A DNA stretch of 64,000 nucleotides from contig QQVE01000054.1 in assembly GCA_003389325.1 (NCBI GenBank), forward strand, positions 1 through 64,000, written 5' to 3'. Both the position numbers and the translations under genes were made by a program. Source of the stretch: Planctomycetota bacterium (GTDB lineage: Bacteria; Planctomycetota; Planctomycetia; Pirellulales; PALSA-1355). The notes under the pieces are model-generated. The model had not been told where the DNA came from. It did no database searches and saw only the letters and a program-made list of their open reading frames with translations. How positions within the stretch are numbered: the stretch's first letter is position 1; every line of letters starts with the position of its first letter. Below, piece after piece: positions 46,179 to 56,960 of this stretch.

Positions 46179-47765
46179 GTGAAGCGAACGTCCGAAGCTA
46201 CGATTGCCAATCGCAGCGGCATGGTCGCCGATGAGAAGGTGCTCATCCTCGACTTCGGTTCGCAGTACGCTCAGTTGATCGCCCGGCGGGTGCGCGAGCA
46301 GCACGTCTACTGCGAGATCGTGCGGCACGACATCACCGCCGACCGCGTGCGCGAGATCGCTCCCCGCGGCATCATCCTCTCCGGCGGCCCGGCCAGCGTC
46401 TACGAACCGGGCGCACCGCAAGTCGATCCGGCGATCTTCCGGCTCGACATTCCCGTGCTGGGCATCTGCTATGGGTTGCACCTGGCCTGCACGGCGTTGG
46501 GGGGCGAAGTGAAGGGGGCCCCCAGCCGCGAGTTCGGCCGGGCGGCGGTTCACGTCACGTCGCACGCCGACCTGTTCGACGGCGTGCCGGACCTGATCGA
46601 AACCTGGATGAGCCACGGCGACCAGGTGGCCCAAGGCACCGCCGGCTTCATCACCCTGGCCGAAACCAAGACCTGCCCCGTCGCCGCGGTGAAGCACGAG
46701 TCGCTGCCAGTCTACGGGCTGCAATTCCATCCCGAAGTGACCCACACGCCGCTGGGATCGAGGGTGCTGGGCAACTTTTTGACGAACGTCTGCCGCTGTC
46801 AGGGAACCTGGCGGCTGGGCGACTTCGCCGATCAGGCCATCGCCGACATCCGCCAGCGCGTGGGCAGCGACCGCGTCGTGTGCGGACTTTCCGGCGGCGT
46901 CGATTCGGCCGTCACCGCGGCCTTGATCTACAAGGCGATCGGCTCGCAGCTCTCGTGCATCCTGGTCGACAACGGGCTGCTGCGCAAGGCCGAAGAGGCT
47001 TCGGTCATCGAGGAATTTTCGAACCACTTCAAAACCGACTTGCACGTCGTCAAGGGCGAGGAAAAGTTCCTGGCCGCCCTGGCCGGCGTGACCGACCCCC
47101 AGGAGAAACGCAAGCGCATCGGCCACGCGTTCATCGAGTGCTTCTCGGACGAGGCGGCCAAGATCTCCGGCGCCCGCTACCTGGCCCAGGGCACACTCTA
47201 TCCCGACGTGATCGAAAGCGGCGCGGCGCTCGACGGTCCGGCGGCCACGATCAAGCTGCATCACAACGTGGGCGGACTGCCCGAGGACTTGAACTTCGAG
47301 CTGATCGAGCCGCTGCGCGACCTGTTTAAAGACGAAGTCCGCACGCTGGGCCTACAGCTCGGCCTGCCCGAGGAGATCGTCTGGCGGCATCCGTTCCCCG
47401 GCCCTGGGCTCGCGGTACGGTGCCTGGGAGCGGTGAACAAGGAGCGGCTCGACACGCTGCGCGAGGCCGACGCGATCGTGGTCGAAGAGATCAAGGCGGC
47501 CGGGCTGTATCGCTCGACCTCGCAGGTGTTCGCCGTGCTGCTGCCGGTGCAGAGCGTGGGCGTGATGGGCGACGCCCGCACCTATCAAGACACCGTGGCC
47601 GTGCGGGCCGTCACGACCGAAGACTTCATGACCGCCGACTGGAGCCATCTGCCCTACGAGCTGCTGGCCCGCATTTCGACCCGCGTGATCAACGAAGTGA
47701 AGGGGGTCAACCGCGTGGTCTACGACATCAGCAGCAAGCCGCCGGCCACGATCGAGTGGGAATGA
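46179..47765 (+). CDS. guaA: GMP synthase (glutamine-hydrolysing)
   Basis: The 528-residue enzyme aminates XMP to GMP. The N-terminal class I glutamine amidotransferase domain has [16 protein letters not shown] with the nucleophilic cysteine, and FHPEVTHT with the His-Glu pair. The ATP-pyrophosphatase domain starts with the PP-loop [13 protein letters not shown], and the dimerisation domain ends in the usual [18 protein letters not shown]. The GTG at 46179 is chosen because AAGGA lies about 10 nt before it; GTG 46158 and ATG 46221 are alternatives, the latter being closest to the conserved [12 protein letters not shown]. Transcription starts from the promoter at 46054-46082. Confidence 0.96.
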   Translation: MKRTSEATIANRSGMVADEKVLILDFGSQYAQLIARRVREQHVYCEIVRHDITADRVREIAPRGIILSGGPASVYEPGAPQVDPAIFRLDIPVLGICYGLHLACTALGGEVKGAPSREFGRAAVHVTSHADLFDGVPDLIETWMSHGDQVAQGTAGFITLAETKTCPVAAVKHESLPVYGLQFHPEVTHTPLGSRVLGNFLTNVCRCQGTWRLGDFADQAIADIRQRVGSDRVVCGLSGGVDSAVTAALIYKAIGSQLSCILVDNGLLRKAEEASVIEEFSNHFKTDLHVVKGEEKFLAALAGVTDPQEKRKRIGHAFIECFSDEAAKISGARYLAQGTLYPDVIESGAALDGPAATIKLHHNVGGLPEDLNFELIEPLRDLFKDEVRTLGLQLGLPEEIVWRHPFPGPGLAVRCLGAVNKERLDTLREADAIVVEEIKAAGLYRSTSQVFAVLLPVQSVGVMGDARTYQDTVAVRAVTTEDFMTADWSHLPYELLARISTRVINEVKGVNRVVYDISSKPPATIEWE

Positions 47766-47782
47766 CGGGGCCAAGGAAACGC

Positions 47783-47819
47783 GAAGAGCCGGTGGCGCGG
47801 CCAGCCCCACCGGCTCTTC
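47783..47819. terminator. Bidirectional terminator between guaA and the outer-membrane gene
   Basis: A 13-bp perfect stem (GAAGAGCCGGTGG with CCACCGGCTCTTC, 11-nt loop) in the 91-bp gap between two convergent genes. Its purine/pyrimidine ends give only a short T-rich tail on either side. Confidence 0.65.
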
Positions 47820-47856
47820 CCAGGATTGGAAACCTTTCCATCCGCCCACGGATGTC

Positions 47857-48996
47857 TCAGTTCGTAATGAACAACTGACCGTTGTTGGCCACGGGCAAGA
47901 GCGGCAAGCCCCTGGGACCCGAGACCGTGCGGCTGACCGCCTTGGCTCCCCAGGAATACATAATGCCTGCGCCGAAATACCATTCTTCTTCGTTCGAACC
48001 CACGATGCCCGTTTCCGAGCCTGGCAATGCGAAGGCGAAGTTGCCGTAGAGTGCCAGCGAGTGGCTCAACGGCGCCTGCCCTGTAAAACCAAATAGCCAA
48101 CTCCCGATATCGGCCGGATCCGTTCCGCCGACGTACAGCATCGACTGGCCGCCAAACTGATAGTTGTGGCGCCAGTAGACGTTGTATTGATTCATGGCTC
48201 GCACCGGCGGCGGCGAAATGCCAAACACGGAGTTGTCGGTCGTGGTGTGGAAGGCACCCCACACGCCGAATTCGTTCCACTCGCTGGTGGCGTAGCCGAT
48301 CAGGCCGCGAACCTGGCCCACGTACAGTTCGCTGGCGAACAGCCCCCATTGATGGGCCCAGAATTGGTCGTACACCAGGCCCCAAGCGATGCGGTCCTCG
48401 CAGCACACGTCGCTGCGTTTGTACACGCCGAGAGTGAGAAATGTCTGCTGCTCAGCAGAATTTTGCGAGACCGTATCGCGGCCCTTGAAGTCGTAGACGC
48501 CGTAGCTGCCCCCGATTTGTCCGCGAACTCGCTCCAAACCGATCGAAAAGCCCGTGTTGAAGGTGCCCACCAGACCGGCACTGTTCATGTAACCGCTCTG
48601 GAAACCGATCGGAGGATCACTGTCGCCGAGCGACTTGTAGGCCTCGCCGCCAAACAGAAACAGCGTATTGTCGCGCCATGTGCCGACGTCGTCGCAACAC
48701 AGGTCGCAGCACGTGTCGACGTCGGCCGGCGGTGTCCAGGCACTGCCTGACGACGTCAGAATCGAGCCCTCAGACGGTCCCGTCAAGGACTGCGACTGTG
48801 CCGGGGCCTCGGGAGCAAAGTAACTGCTCTGCGTGGCCCCTCCTTGTGCGTAATACGAGCTGGCATAGGGACCGAAGGAAGCCGTGCTAGGGCCCACCGG
48901 TGGCAACTGCGCGGCGTACTGCGCATGCGCAACACCGGAAATGCAGAGCGTGGCAAGTACCAGCGCAGCCGGTACCTGCCCAAGATAAATACGCAT
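47857..48996 (-). CDS. Putative outer-membrane beta-barrel protein with Cys-Cys motifs
   Basis: A 379-residue exported protein; signal peptide cleaved after AHA25. A Gln/Ser/Tyr-rich linker is followed by DTCCDLCCDDVGTWRDN (C96-C97, C100-C101) and alternating aromatic/Gly strands (WRDNTLFLFGGEAYKS, GFNTGFSIGLERVRGQIGGSYGVYDF, ending in FGAGIMYSWG), as in beta-barrels. A second Cys pair occurs in SDVCCEDR. The overall pattern recalls planctomycete exported proteins with a WRDN(T/S) start (I believe DUF6666), but the match is from memory. AGGAGG (49006-49011, minus strand) lies 9 nt before the ATG, a strong ribosome-binding site. Confidence 0.75.
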   Translation of the reverse strand: MRIYLGQVPAALVLATLCISGVAHAQYAAQLPPVGPSTASFGPYASSYYAQGGATQSSYFAPEAPAQSQSLTGPSEGSILTSSGSAWTPPADVDTCCDLCCDDVGTWRDNTLFLFGGEAYKSLGDSDPPIGFQSGYMNSAGLVGTFNTGFSIGLERVRGQIGGSYGVYDFKGRDTVSQNSAEQQTFLTLGVYKRSDVCCEDRIAWGLVYDQFWAHQWGLFASELYVGQVRGLIGYATSEWNEFGVWGAFHTTTDNSVFGISPPPVRAMNQYNVYWRHNYQFGGQSMLYVGGTDPADIGSWLFGFTGQAPLSHSLALYGNFAFALPGSETGIVGSNEEEWYFGAGIMYSWGAKAVSRTVSGPRGLPLLPVANNGQLFITN

Positions 48997-49011
48997 GACG
49001 TTCCGCCTCCT

Positions 49012-49446
49012 GTCATGTGTCTTGGGTTTGCTGGCGGTGGTAGCCGCCGCGGGGGCGATCTTCTTTCACCGCGGATGCTGCCCGGCGCGAGCGCTCGGGT
49101 CTGCAGCTTGTTACAGTCCCACTTCTTGCCCGCGCAGCAATGCTGGCACGAGCCCTTCCATTGCCAAAGGCAGCACCAGTGTCAGGAATCGAACAATCGG
49201 CGTAGCGATTCGAGCTTTTCGTGGCCACTCTGCACAACCGCTCTACACAGCAGCAATACCGTGGCCGTCATAGATTGCCGCAGGACCGTTTTCCTGACCG
49301 CCATTATTCGGCACCGGAGCGCAGTTCGCGGCTATCGACCTTGACGGTTAGCGAGCCCTGTCCGGCGAGGGCCGAGTTGTTAGAATGCATTGCTCGCACA
49401 AGACGCCCACACCCTTCCTTCCCCCTCCGACCGTCCCAGGATGCCC
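49012..49446. other. Intergenic interval with no recognised gene
   Basis: 435 bp between the divergent outer-membrane gene and ettA. A plus-strand frame from 48995 to 49273 starts with a hydrophobic stretch but lacks a ribosome-binding site, overlaps the other gene's start and has no coherent remainder, so I do not call it. TAGAAT at 49381-49386 is a possible -10 for ettA without a clear -35. Confidence 0.4.
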
Positions 49447-51120
<1,674 letters not shown>

Positions 51121-51122
51121 CC

Positions 51123-51506
51123 ATGCTCACCTACGAAGAAGTGCCCGGCACGAATATCGTCGAGTTGACGATCGACGGGGCGATCACCACGCAGGAGTTC
51201 GACGATGTGATCGCACGGTTCGAGGCGTCCATCGCCCGGCACGGCAAGATTCGCGTGCTGGAGCACGTGCGTTCGCTGGGCGGGGTGCCGCCTTCGCGAT
51301 ACTGGGAGGATCTCAAGTTCGGCTTCAAGCATTTTCGCGACATCAGCCACGCCGCCATCGTGGCCCGGCAAAAGTGGGTCGAGATCTTCGCCAATGCCGT
51401 AAACCCCTTCTTTTCCGCCGACATTCGCTACTTCGACGAGGCCGACCTCGACCAGGCCCGCGCGTGGCTGAAGGCCACGGACGACCCGGCGACACCGTCG
51501 GCGTGA
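51123..51506 (+). CDS. SpoIIAA-like (STAS-related) protein
   Basis: A 127-residue soluble protein of the SpoIIAA-like family: NIVELTIDGAITTQEFDDVIARFEASIARHGKIRVLEHV, then RYWEDLKFGFKHFRDISHAAIVARQKWVEIFANAVNPFFSADIRYFD. The family's function is not established; some members bind hydrophobic ligands. It lies 2 bp after ettA, so it is probably co-transcribed. The hairpin at 51515-51546 follows. Confidence 0.85.
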   Translation: MLTYEEVPGTNIVELTIDGAITTQEFDDVIARFEASIARHGKIRVLEHVRSLGGVPPSRYWEDLKFGFKHFRDISHAAIVARQKWVEIFANAVNPFFSADIRYFDEADLDQARAWLKATDDPATPSA

Positions 51507-51514
51507 TCTCGAGC

Positions 51515-51546
51515 GCGTAGCGGTAGCGCAAGCGCTTTGGCTACGC
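51515..51546. terminator. Hairpin between convergent genes
   Basis: The outer stem GCGTAGC/GCTACGC encloses an inner AGCGC-AA-GCGCT stem (51525-51536) with a small internal loop. It sits between the SpoIIAA-like gene and the convergent PEP-CTERM gene, whose stop codon lies in the outer arm. Confidence 0.5.
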
Positions 51547-52503
51547 ACGGCGCGCGGCCCGGCGGCGCCGCCAGGCCAGTGCGACCAGGCCCAGTCCACC
51601 AAAGCCGGCCAACACGAACGTCGAAGGCTCGGGCACGCCCGGCACGGCCGCCACGTCGACCAACGTGCCGAAATCGTCGTGCTTCGGCTTGTCGAACGTG
51701 TTGATCGAGAAGCCCTGCATTTGCACCGGCGCGACGGGCGACAGAGCACCGCTGTTGAGATCGACGGTATACAACGTATTGGCCACCAAACCGGGCCCCA
51801 CGGCTGCCTTGCCCACGACGTAGCCGGTTCCCGTGGTGCCGGAAATGTCCATGCCGTTGACCGCCAGCAGCGTCCCCAGCGCCACGCCGAGCGAGCCCAC
51901 CGTGTTGAGCGTGCCGTCGTTTTCGGGGGTCTGCATCGTCAGGGCATCAGCAACCGCCTCGAGGTTGAACAGCGTGGTGGTGCTGGCGCCGGGAAAGCTA
52001 TTGGTGTAGGCCGCGTGAACCACTTGCGGCACGACGCCCGCATTCGGATCGCCGCCGGCGTAGTTGAGCAGCGAGTCGTTGGAAATCAACGTGGCGTCGT
52101 TCGGGTTGATGCGAAAGTTCTTGCCGAGATTCGTCACCAGGCGAATCTGGTCGTTGACCGGGTCGAAGTCGAAGGCCTTGACGACGTCGATCATGAAGAT
52201 CGAGCTGCCCAGGGTCGAGGTCGAGCCGGTGGCGGGATTGATCTTGTAGAACTGGTTGCCGGTCGAGAAGCCGTACAGCTCTCCGGTGGCGGGACGAAAG
52301 TCGATGCCGATCAGTTCGGCTCCGCCGAGCCCCGTGAGGTTCTTGCTCGATGTGACTTGCGCCGTATTCGAGTCGATCGTCACGAGCATGTTCGAATCGG
52401 TCAGGGCGTAGAGCAACTCGGCGTGAGCGGCGCGATGGCTCGAGGCGGCGACGAAGACGAACAGCGAGACGACGAGCGTGGCGAGGGTGGTAGCGCGTTT
52501 CAT
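51541..52503 (-). CDS. DUF4394 PEP-CTERM exported protein
   Basis: A 320-residue exported protein. Signal peptide MKRATTLATLVVSLFVFVAASSHRAAHA. Residues about 35-280 are a DUF4394 domain: LYALTDSNMLVTIDSNT, ELIGIDFRPATGELYGFSTGNQFYKINPATG, FDFDPVNDQIRLVTNLGKNFRINPNDAT. The end VPEPSTFVLAGFGGLGLVAL followed by a basic cluster is a PEP-CTERM sorting signal, cut and processed by an exosortase, usually with exopolysaccharide export. The start ATG at 52503 has AAGGG nearby; the frame extends upstream but has no signal there. No exosortase gene is in this window. Confidence 0.92.
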   Translation of the reverse strand: MKRATTLATLVVSLFVFVAASSHRAAHAELLYALTDSNMLVTIDSNTAQVTSSKNLTGLGGAELIGIDFRPATGELYGFSTGNQFYKINPATGSTSTLGSSIFMIDVVKAFDFDPVNDQIRLVTNLGKNFRINPNDATLISNDSLLNYAGGDPNAGVVPQVVHAAYTNSFPGASTTTLFNLEAVADALTMQTPENDGTLNTVGSLGVALGTLLAVNGMDISGTTGTGYVVGKAAVGPGLVANTLYTVDLNSGALSPVAPVQMQGFSINTFDKPKHDDFGTLVDVAAVPGVPEPSTFVLAGFGGLGLVALAWRRRRAARRA

Positions 52504-53141
52504 GATTCGGCCCTTCAAATAGAACGTTTTCTGTCGTGCGATAATGACGAACCCCCATCCCCCGCATGCCCGGCCGGGCGGCTGCCCGCGGTGGCGAGCG
52601 AGCCGGTAGCGTGCGCATGCGGTTACGGCGGGAGTGGTTTGCCCCGATTCGATCGCTCGACTGTTTCGCCGTCGCCTCGCGCGCAACAAAGCGCGCAGCG
52701 TCACGATTGATGCCGGCAGACGCCGAGGGTCCCTGCCGCAGAAGGCGGCGACGGCGATACGCCAAACAACCAGCCGAGGGGCTGCGAAGACAATCGACCG
52801 ATGCAGTCAGACGCTCACCCGGTGCGCAGCACCAGGAAATCGTCCGTGTCGATTCGTTCGGCTGGCTAGCGTTCCTCCCGTATCCGTGAGAGCAAACCGG
52901 CGGCGGGTCTCGCGAGGCAGACCCGGCCGCTGCAAAGCGCCTAGAAGAATACCAATTTCTTCTGGGCATTTCCATCGGCTGGCGACGCGCCAAAGATAAA
53001 TCTCATCGATTGCGCGGCCCCGCAGAGGAAACGTCGTAGTGTCATCGCATGCGCAACTGGAATGCCTGTCGCTGTTTGGTACAATCGCTTGCCAACGCTA
53101 TCGATGCTGTCTCTCCCTCCACCGCGAGAAAGGATGCCGCC
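52504..53141. other. Intergenic interval with no recognised gene
   Basis: 638 bp between the PEP-CTERM gene and the divergent Nudix gene. Short open frames occur on both strands but are arginine/proline-rich, overlapping and without ribosome-binding sites. The interval is long enough for divergent promoters. I see no clear -35/-10 pair. Confidence 0.4.
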
Positions 53142-53765
53142 GTGACCCAAGTGCAAACCGAGTGTGTGTTGGTCGTCCCGACCGAGTTGTTTCACCAATT
53201 GGGCCACTTCCAGGGCTTCAGCAGCGACGCCCAGCGGTACTTGGACGTGCTGCTCGATCCGGCGCACACGAGTTACCGCCCGCGGCACGAGGTGGAGGAA
53301 GATCCCGGCTACAAGCAGCTCATCCCGTACGTGATCTTCCGCTACCGCGACGAGCAGCGTCGCGTGCACCTGTTTCAGTACACCCGGGGCAAGGGGCAGG
53401 GCGAAGGACGCCTGCACAGCAAGCGGAGCGTCGGCATCGGCGGGCATATTTCGGTCGAGGACGCCACGGCCGCTGCCAGTGTTCACGCGGCGTACGAAGA
53501 GGGAATGCGCCGCGAGCTGGCCGAGGAGGTCGTCGTCGACACGGCCTACGACGAGCGCCGCGCCGGCCTGATCAACGACGACGAAACGCCCGTCGGGCAG
53601 GTGCACCTGGGCGTGGTGCACATCTTCGACGTGGCCGAGCCGCGCGTGCGTCCGCTGGAAGACGACATCGCCGAGGCGGGATTTTTACCGCTGGACGAAA
53701 TCCTGGCCGACACCAGCAGCTTCGAAAGTTGGTCGCAGATTTGCCTGACGGCGCTGTTCGGCTGA
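53142..53765 (+). CDS. Nudix-family hydrolase-like protein
   Basis: A 207-residue protein. GIGGHISVEDA...AAYEEGMRRELAEEVVVD contains a Nudix box with RELAEE and upstream glycines; the spacing between glycine and RE is longer than canonical (an insertion of about 10 residues). The N-terminal half has an unusual ECVLVVPTELFHQLGHFQGFS segment seen in planctomycete phosphoesterase-like Nudix proteins. The substrate is unknown. GTG at 53142 has AAAGGA about 7 nt upstream; a longer frame from 53049 adds unlikely residues. It ends 13 bp before a convergent kinase gene. Confidence 0.83.
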   Translation: MTQVQTECVLVVPTELFHQLGHFQGFSSDAQRYLDVLLDPAHTSYRPRHEVEEDPGYKQLIPYVIFRYRDEQRRVHLFQYTRGKGQGEGRLHSKRSVGIGGHISVEDATAAASVHAAYEEGMRRELAEEVVVDTAYDERRAGLINDDETPVGQVHLGVVHIFDVAEPRVRPLEDDIAEAGFLPLDEILADTSSFESWSQICLTALFG

Positions 53766-53778
53766 GCCGGACGCGTGT

Positions 53779-55245
53779 CTATTGCAGCGCTTTGAGCGCG
53801 ATGCTGCCTACCAACACGGCCGCGCCCAGCAAGAGCGGCACAACCACGGCCGCTACGACGGGCCACGAGTATTGCGGCTCTTCGGAAAGAAATCCGCCCG
53901 AATCGCGAAAGTCGGGCACGGTCTCTTGCCCGGCGTGTGCCACGGGGTCGGTGGGCTGCGAAATCTGGCTGGGGCTTTCGTCCGTTCCGCCCAGGGGCAA
54001 GTCGTCGAACAACCCCGGTTCGGTATCCGACAGCGATGGCGCCGGCGCCCGCAGTTGCGCCGAACCCGGCGAACGGCTGATGTCGCCGTGAACCGAGTCG
54101 CGGGCCCAGGGAGCCAGGCGGCGGATTACTTCCTCGCAGGACGACAATCGCTTCTGTGGATCCTTCTCCATCATCGACGCGATGACGTCGACGAACCCGT
54201 CGGTCAGATCGAGGTTGAACCGCCGCGGATTGAGCGGAATGTCTTCACAATGGCGACGCGCCTTGTCGCGATGCGTGCCGCCGGGGAAGGGCACTTTGCC
54301 GGTCACCGCATAGTACAGCGTGCATCCCAGCGAGTAGATATCGCTTGCCGAGGAAAGCTTGCCGGGCGAAGTAATGTGCTCGGGCGACAGGTAGTCGGCG
54401 GTGCCCACGATGCGGCCGGCACGCGGATCGTCGGGATCCTCGGCGTCGAGAAAGCTGGCCAGGCCCAAGTCGGAGACCTTGGTCTGTCCGTCCGGCGTCA
54501 CCAGCAGGTTGCCCGGCTTCACGTCGCGATGCACCATGCCGCCGCGATGCGCGTGGGCCAGGCCGTGGGCCGCTTGCGAAATGATCGTGGCCGCATCCTG
54601 CATCGAGAGCTTGCCGCGAGCGCGGACCAGCTTGCGCAGATCGGCCCCGGGCACGTACTCGGTCACGAGAAAGTACACGTTGCCGTCGTGTCCCGCGTCG
54701 AACGCGCGGACCAGGTTCTGGTGATCGAACTTGGCCTGGGCGCGAATCTCGCGCGTGAAGCTGGCGATGGCGTCGGGAGTGGAGCGATGCCGCGGCAGCA
54801 CCTTGATGGCGACGATGCGTCCCATCAAGCGGTGCTCGGCTCGGAACACCTGGCCCATGCCACCCTGGCCGATCGAATCGATGACCTGGTAGGGACCGAG
54901 ATTGAACTTGGCCCGGCCAACCTTCAACTGTTCGGCCTGCCAGCGATTGATCAGTCCCTGCTCGACCAGCTTGGCGGCGAGCTGCTCGTCGTCGACGCCG
55001 GCCTGCACGCCGGCGGCATTGGAGCCGGCGCGCACGGCTTTCTCGGCCTCGAGGATCTGCTCGACGGTGAGCAGTCCGCTGGCCAAAGCCGAACGCCGAA
55101 ATACGGTCAGGGGAAGTTGATCCACGCCCACTACGGCGCCAGGGACTCGCGCCGTGAACCGGCCCAAAGAAAAGACACCCCGTGCCGAATCGAAATCAGG
55201 CACGCCAATCGCTGTAAACTCCTCCCCTTCCGTAGGTTCCAACAT
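53779..55245 (-). CDS. Serine/threonine protein kinase with C-terminal TM anchor
   Basis: A 488-residue Hanks-type kinase. About 115 residues precede the kinase domain; they contain a helical LLTVEQILEAEKAV / LVEQGLINRWQAEQLKVG pattern common in planctomycete kinases. Kinase motifs: glycine loop GQGGMGQVF, K148 (VAIK), HRDVKPGN with D241, SDLG with D259, and APE replaced by SPE. Residues 380-455 form a Ser/Pro-rich linker; the TM helix (about 462-485) ends the protein, so the kinase faces the cytoplasm. Start uncertain: ATG 55245, or the in-frame GTG 42 nt later. Confidence 0.92.
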   Translation of the reverse strand: MLEPTEGEEFTAIGVPDFDSARGVFSLGRFTARVPGAVVGVDQLPLTVFRRSALASGLLTVEQILEAEKAVRAGSNAAGVQAGVDDEQLAAKLVEQGLINRWQAEQLKVGRAKFNLGPYQVIDSIGQGGMGQVFRAEHRLMGRIVAIKVLPRHRSTPDAIASFTREIRAQAKFDHQNLVRAFDAGHDGNVYFLVTEYVPGADLRKLVRARGKLSMQDAATIISQAAHGLAHAHRGGMVHRDVKPGNLLVTPDGQTKVSDLGLASFLDAEDPDDPRAGRIVGTADYLSPEHITSPGKLSSASDIYSLGCTLYYAVTGKVPFPGGTHRDKARRHCEDIPLNPRRFNLDLTDGFVDVIASMMEKDPQKRLSSCEEVIRRLAPWARDSVHGDISRSPGSAQLRAPAPSLSDTEPGLFDDLPLGGTDESPSQISQPTDPVAHAGQETVPDFRDSGGFLSEEPQYSWPVVAAVVVPLLLGAAVLVGSIALKALQ

Positions 55246-55321
55246 AAGGAATGCCCCAGCGATTGCCTAGCCGCAAAACCGCCGGAATTCGCATTCGCGC
55301 AAAGGCTTCGCAGACTTAAGG

Positions 55322-56020
55322 TCATGTGCCGCCCCCTGCCGTGTTTTCGAGCCCGAATCGGGCCCAGGAAGCTGGCGCAAGTGCCTCGATTTCCAGACCG
55401 GTACGCTTTGTCGGGTGCTCGCAAACCAGCCGCCGAGCGTGCAGCGTTAGGCTGCCCTCGAAGGCCGGACCCCGGGCGTATTTCCGCTCGCCCCATACCG
55501 GGTGGCCGCGGCTGGCCAATTGCACGCGAATCTGGTGCTTGCGCCCCGTGAGCAGGTCGATCTCGAGCGCCGAGGCCGACCCGATCCGGCGGAGCACACG
55601 GTACCGCAGTCGCGCCTCCTTCGCGCCGCGCGATTGGGCAGCGACCACGCGCATCTGGTGCGCGGCGTCGTCCTTGGCAAGCCAGTCGGCCAGTTCGCCC
55701 TCGGGCGGCTCGATGCTTCCAGCCACCACGGCCCAATAGGTCTTTTGCACCGTCCGGTCGCGAAACTGCTCGGAAAGCCGTCCGGCCGCTTTCGACGTGC
55801 GGGCAAACAGCACGACGCCCGAAGTGCCCGTGTCGAGCCGGCTGACGACGCCCAGGTAGACGTTCCCCGGCTTGTGATAGTTCTGTTTGATATACTGCTT
55901 CGCGCGGTTGACGAGGCTCGGCCGCCCGGCCGCGACGCCCATGGTGGGCAATCCCGGCGGCTTGTTCACGGCCAGCAGGTGGTTGTCTTCGTAGAGGATG
56001 TCGAGGCCGACCGGCGCCAT
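55322..56020 (-). CDS. RluA-family RNA pseudouridine synthase
   Basis: About 232 residues, of the RluA family that isomerises uridine to pseudouridine in rRNA or tRNA. LDILYEDNHLLAVNKPPGLP is the family's first motif. The catalytic aspartate is in SRLDTGTSG, where most members have HRLDxxTSG. EIDLLTGRKHQIRVQLASRGHPVWGERKY is the late conserved block. No N-terminal S4 domain is present. The ATG at 56020 fits the family start; ATGs at 56083 and 56104 would extend it, the latter into the maf gene. Confidence 0.9.
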   Translation of the reverse strand: MAPVGLDILYEDNHLLAVNKPPGLPTMGVAAGRPSLVNRAKQYIKQNYHKPGNVYLGVVSRLDTGTSGVVLFARTSKAAGRLSEQFRDRTVQKTYWAVVAGSIEPPEGELADWLAKDDAAHQMRVVAAQSRGAKEARLRYRVLRRIGSASALEIDLLTGRKHQIRVQLASRGHPVWGERKYARGPAFEGSLTLHARRLVCEHPTKRTGLEIEALAPASWARFGLENTAGGGT

Positions 56021-56097
56021 TGGCGTATGCCGCAGAATCCACAGCGGCGCAACGAGTTTCGACGAACCTTCAAGCGAGTCCATCGTATCAGAAATAC

Positions 56098-56697
56098 ATG
56101 GCATCCCCAGCAGTGAACCTCATCTTGGCCAGTGGATCGCCGCAGCGCAAGCGATTGCTCGAACAAGCCGGATACGCGTTTCGCTGCGTGCCGCCTCGAC
56201 CGCATGCCGAGTGCGGCATGTGTTCCGGCGAGACCCCCGGCGAACTGGTAGCGCGGCTGGCAAAGCAAAAAGCGGCCGACGTCATCGAACAACTCGAAAC
56301 TGCCGAAGACGGTGCGGGCGAAGCGCTGGTCGTGGCCTGCGACACGGTAGCCGAATGCGTGGGCCAAATCCTCGGCAAACCGGCCAATCGCGAACATGCC
56401 CGGCAGATGCTCGGCCTGCTGAGCGGAAGAGAACATCGCGTGTGGAGTGGGCTCTGTTTGCAGGACGCGCCGGGCGGCGCGCCGCGGTTGGGCGTGGCGC
56501 TCACAACGCTGCGGATGGAGTCACTCGCCGAAGACGCCATCGAGCAGTATCTCGATAGCGGTTTGTGGGAAGGCAAAGCCGGTGCGTTCGGCTACCAGGA
56601 CAGGACGGGCTGGCTGCACATCGTCGAGGGGAGCGAGTCGAACGTGATTGGCCTGCCGATGGAACTGCTGGCCGAAATGCTGGATTGCCGCGGATGA
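56098..56697 (+). CDS. maf: Maf-family nucleotide pyrophosphatase
   Basis: A 199-residue Maf/YhdE-type NTP pyrophosphatase, a house-cleaning enzyme for non-canonical nucleotides and linked to septum formation. LILASGSPQRKRLLEQAG is the signature start; VVACDTVAECVGQILGKP has the catalytic aspartate and lysine; then RMESLAEDAIEQYLDSGLWEGKAGAFGYQDRTG. The ATG at 56098 gives MASPAVNLILASG. It is divergent from the pseudouridine synthase gene with a 77-bp gap. Confidence 0.92.
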   Translation: MASPAVNLILASGSPQRKRLLEQAGYAFRCVPPRPHAECGMCSGETPGELVARLAKQKAADVIEQLETAEDGAGEALVVACDTVAECVGQILGKPANREHARQMLGLLSGREHRVWSGLCLQDAPGGAPRLGVALTTLRMESLAEDAIEQYLDSGLWEGKAGAFGYQDRTGWLHIVEGSESNVIGLPMELLAEMLDCRG

Positions 56698-56743
56698 GCG
56701 CACGCCGCCGCCTGCTAGTGCGCCCCGGGCGAACGAAACACAC

Positions 56744-56773
56744 GTGACGCCCCCCTCCGCGGGGCAGTATAAT
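56744..56773 (+). promoter_or_regulatory. Candidate promoter of the sigma54-activator gene
   Basis: GTGACG (56744-56749, four of six -35 positions) and a perfect TATAAT (56768-56773) with an 18-bp spacer, 187 bp before the ATG at 56961. The rest of the 263-bp gap after maf shows only a GC-rich stretch. Confidence 0.45.
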
Positions 56774-56960
56774 AGCAGTTGGTATCGGCGTGGAATGCGG
56801 CACCTAGCCTAGCGGCGCTACCGCCGCCTTGCCGCCGTACCCTCGGCAACGATAAGGTGTATTCTTGGCGGACGTGTAGCACTTCCAGACGCCGCCTCGA
56901 CGTACTGGTCCGCTCGTTTGCGGGCGATGCGTGACTGCAACCTGACGGGCCTCGCTCCCT

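Noticed and set aside
46040-46180. Purine riboswitch in the guaA leader
   Set aside because: Only an 8-bp hairpin with a T-run is present; the three-way junction and conserved loops of purine aptamers were not seen.
48690-48730. CC/CC cluster as a heme or Fe-S binding site
   Set aside because: No CXXCH or CxxCxxC pattern; only paired cysteines, so I call it a Cys-rich motif without assigning a cofactor.
48995-49273. Hydrophobic N-terminus open frame (MTFRLLSCVLGLLAVVAAAG) on the plus strand
   Set aside because: It lies over the ribosome-binding site and start of the minus-strand outer-membrane gene, has no ribosome-binding site of its own and its remainder is incoherent.
49341-49386. TTGACG and TAGAAT as an ettA promoter
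   Set aside because: The boxes are 34 bp apart, too far to work as a pair; each alone is weak evidence.
52504-53048. Arg/Pro-rich small open frames in the large intergenic region
   Set aside because: They overlap one another on both strands, have no ribosome-binding sites and resemble frames produced by GC-rich non-coding DNA.
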